Below are positions 14,501 to 14,705 of a DNA stretch of 14,705 nt, piece by piece. Position numbers and translations under genes: made by a program. The DNA is taken from the NCBI GenBank assembly GCA_030618495.1, contig JAUXDE010000036.1, positions 1 to 14,705 of the forward strand, read 5' to 3'. Source of the stretch: Clostridia bacterium (GTDB lineage: Bacteria; UBA6262; WVXT01; JAUXBS01). The number at the start of each line of letters is the position of its first letter. Within the stretch, counting starts at the first letter, position 1. The notes below the pieces were generated by a model. It saw nothing but the letters and a program-made list of their open reading frames with translations, did no database searches and had not been told where the DNA came from.

Positions 14501-14705
14501 GGCTATAGTCTGAGGCGAATTCAATTAGAATAGAAAATAAATCGATAAAAGGGGGAGGCAGTGACCGAAAGCTTGCTGAGGGAACGTCACCCCGGGGGAG
14601 AATGTGTTTCCCCCATGATTGAGGCGGATTCACTAAGGTGAGGGCGCAATGCGTTGGCATTGTAACCGACGAAACAACGAAGAAGTCGCCCATAAGTGCC
14701 TTGTT
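14475..14705 (+). mobile_element. Probable 5' part (domain I) of a group II intron, running off the window
   Basis: From the alkyltransferase Cys codon on there is no coding frame but dense local base pairing. GTGAC (14561-14565) pairs with GTCAC (14586-14590) around CGAAAGC...GCTGAGGGAAC. GGGGGA (14594-14599) pairs with TCCCCC (14609-14614). TCAC/GTGA closes a TAAG loop (14630-14641). GGGCG (14642-14646) pairs with CGCCC (14687-14691) and encloses the perfect hairpin CAATGC-GTTG-GCATTG (14647-14662). The order ACCGAAAGC, GCTGA, GGGAAC, then a later ATAAG is like domain I of the Lactococcus Ll.LtrB intron, and the ACCGAAA lies about 90 nt from GTGAC at 14475, close to its place in Ll.LtrB. 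The proposed 5' end GTGAC deviates from GUGYG. Domains II-VI and any reverse-transcriptase gene would lie beyond the window. Confidence 0.5.

Noticed and set aside
14475-14705. Structured 3' segment considered as tmRNA, RNase P RNA or rRNA
   Set aside because: None of the conserved core strings of these RNAs is present, and it begins inside a protein-coding gene.
1-14705. CRISPR arrays and tRNA genes
   Set aside because: No regularly spaced direct repeats and no tRNA cloverleaf with a TTC-loop motif were seen on either strand.

Overview
All genes in this window lie on the plus strand. They look chromosomal and come from a Gram-negative bacterium of moderate G+C that uses Shine-Dalgarno sites, near-consensus sigma-70 promoters and occasional TTG starts. 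The outer-membrane character rests on a very large SprA-like beta-barrel protein. SprA belongs to the type IX secretion/gliding family of Bacteroidota and is also seen in several uncultured phyla. The SprA here is shorter than the Bacteroidota form, and the neighbouring genes do not match a Bacteroidota locus I know. An uncultured phylum of the Omnitrophota/Elusimicrobiota kind is plausible, but the sequence alone does not settle it.

Layout. (1) 1-199: leader with two stacked sigma-70-type promoters and a small palindrome. (2) 200-6980: two-gene unit with a polytopic GT39/ArnT-like glycosyltransferase followed, with an overlapping or very close start, by the SprA-like protein. (3) 6981-7127: a 140-bp nested inverted repeat starting directly after the sprA stop codon and ending in a T-run. 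It looks like a REP/MITE-type element and may act as a terminator. (4) 7177-8681: own promoter, then a membrane-anchored coiled-coil protein, a membrane-anchored PEGA-domain protein (TTG start) and a ComF-family phosphoribosyltransferase (TTG start). (5) 8725-14224: strong promoter, then gap (GAPDH), accC (biotin carboxylase), thiD2, thiC and a compact uvrC, with gaps of 5-24 nt or overlaps, probably co-transcribed. (6) 14233-14705: promoter and the first two-thirds of an Ogt/ATL alkyltransferase gene. Its reading frame is lost at the active-site cysteine, where a highly structured segment begins. That segment resembles domain I of a group II intron and runs off the window.

How the genes fit together. 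The GT39 enzyme and SprA point to envelope glycan modification and outer-membrane secretion. ThiC makes HMP-phosphate and ThiD2 phosphorylates it to HMP-pyrophosphate, so the thi pair is a complete pyrimidine half-pathway without ThiE. UvrC and the interrupted alkyltransferase are both DNA-repair genes, adjacent but on separate promoters.

The points most worth a second look are the SprA homologue, the UvrC that lacks both a central block and the C-terminal HhH tail, the probable group II intron in the alkyltransferase gene, and the nested palindromic element.
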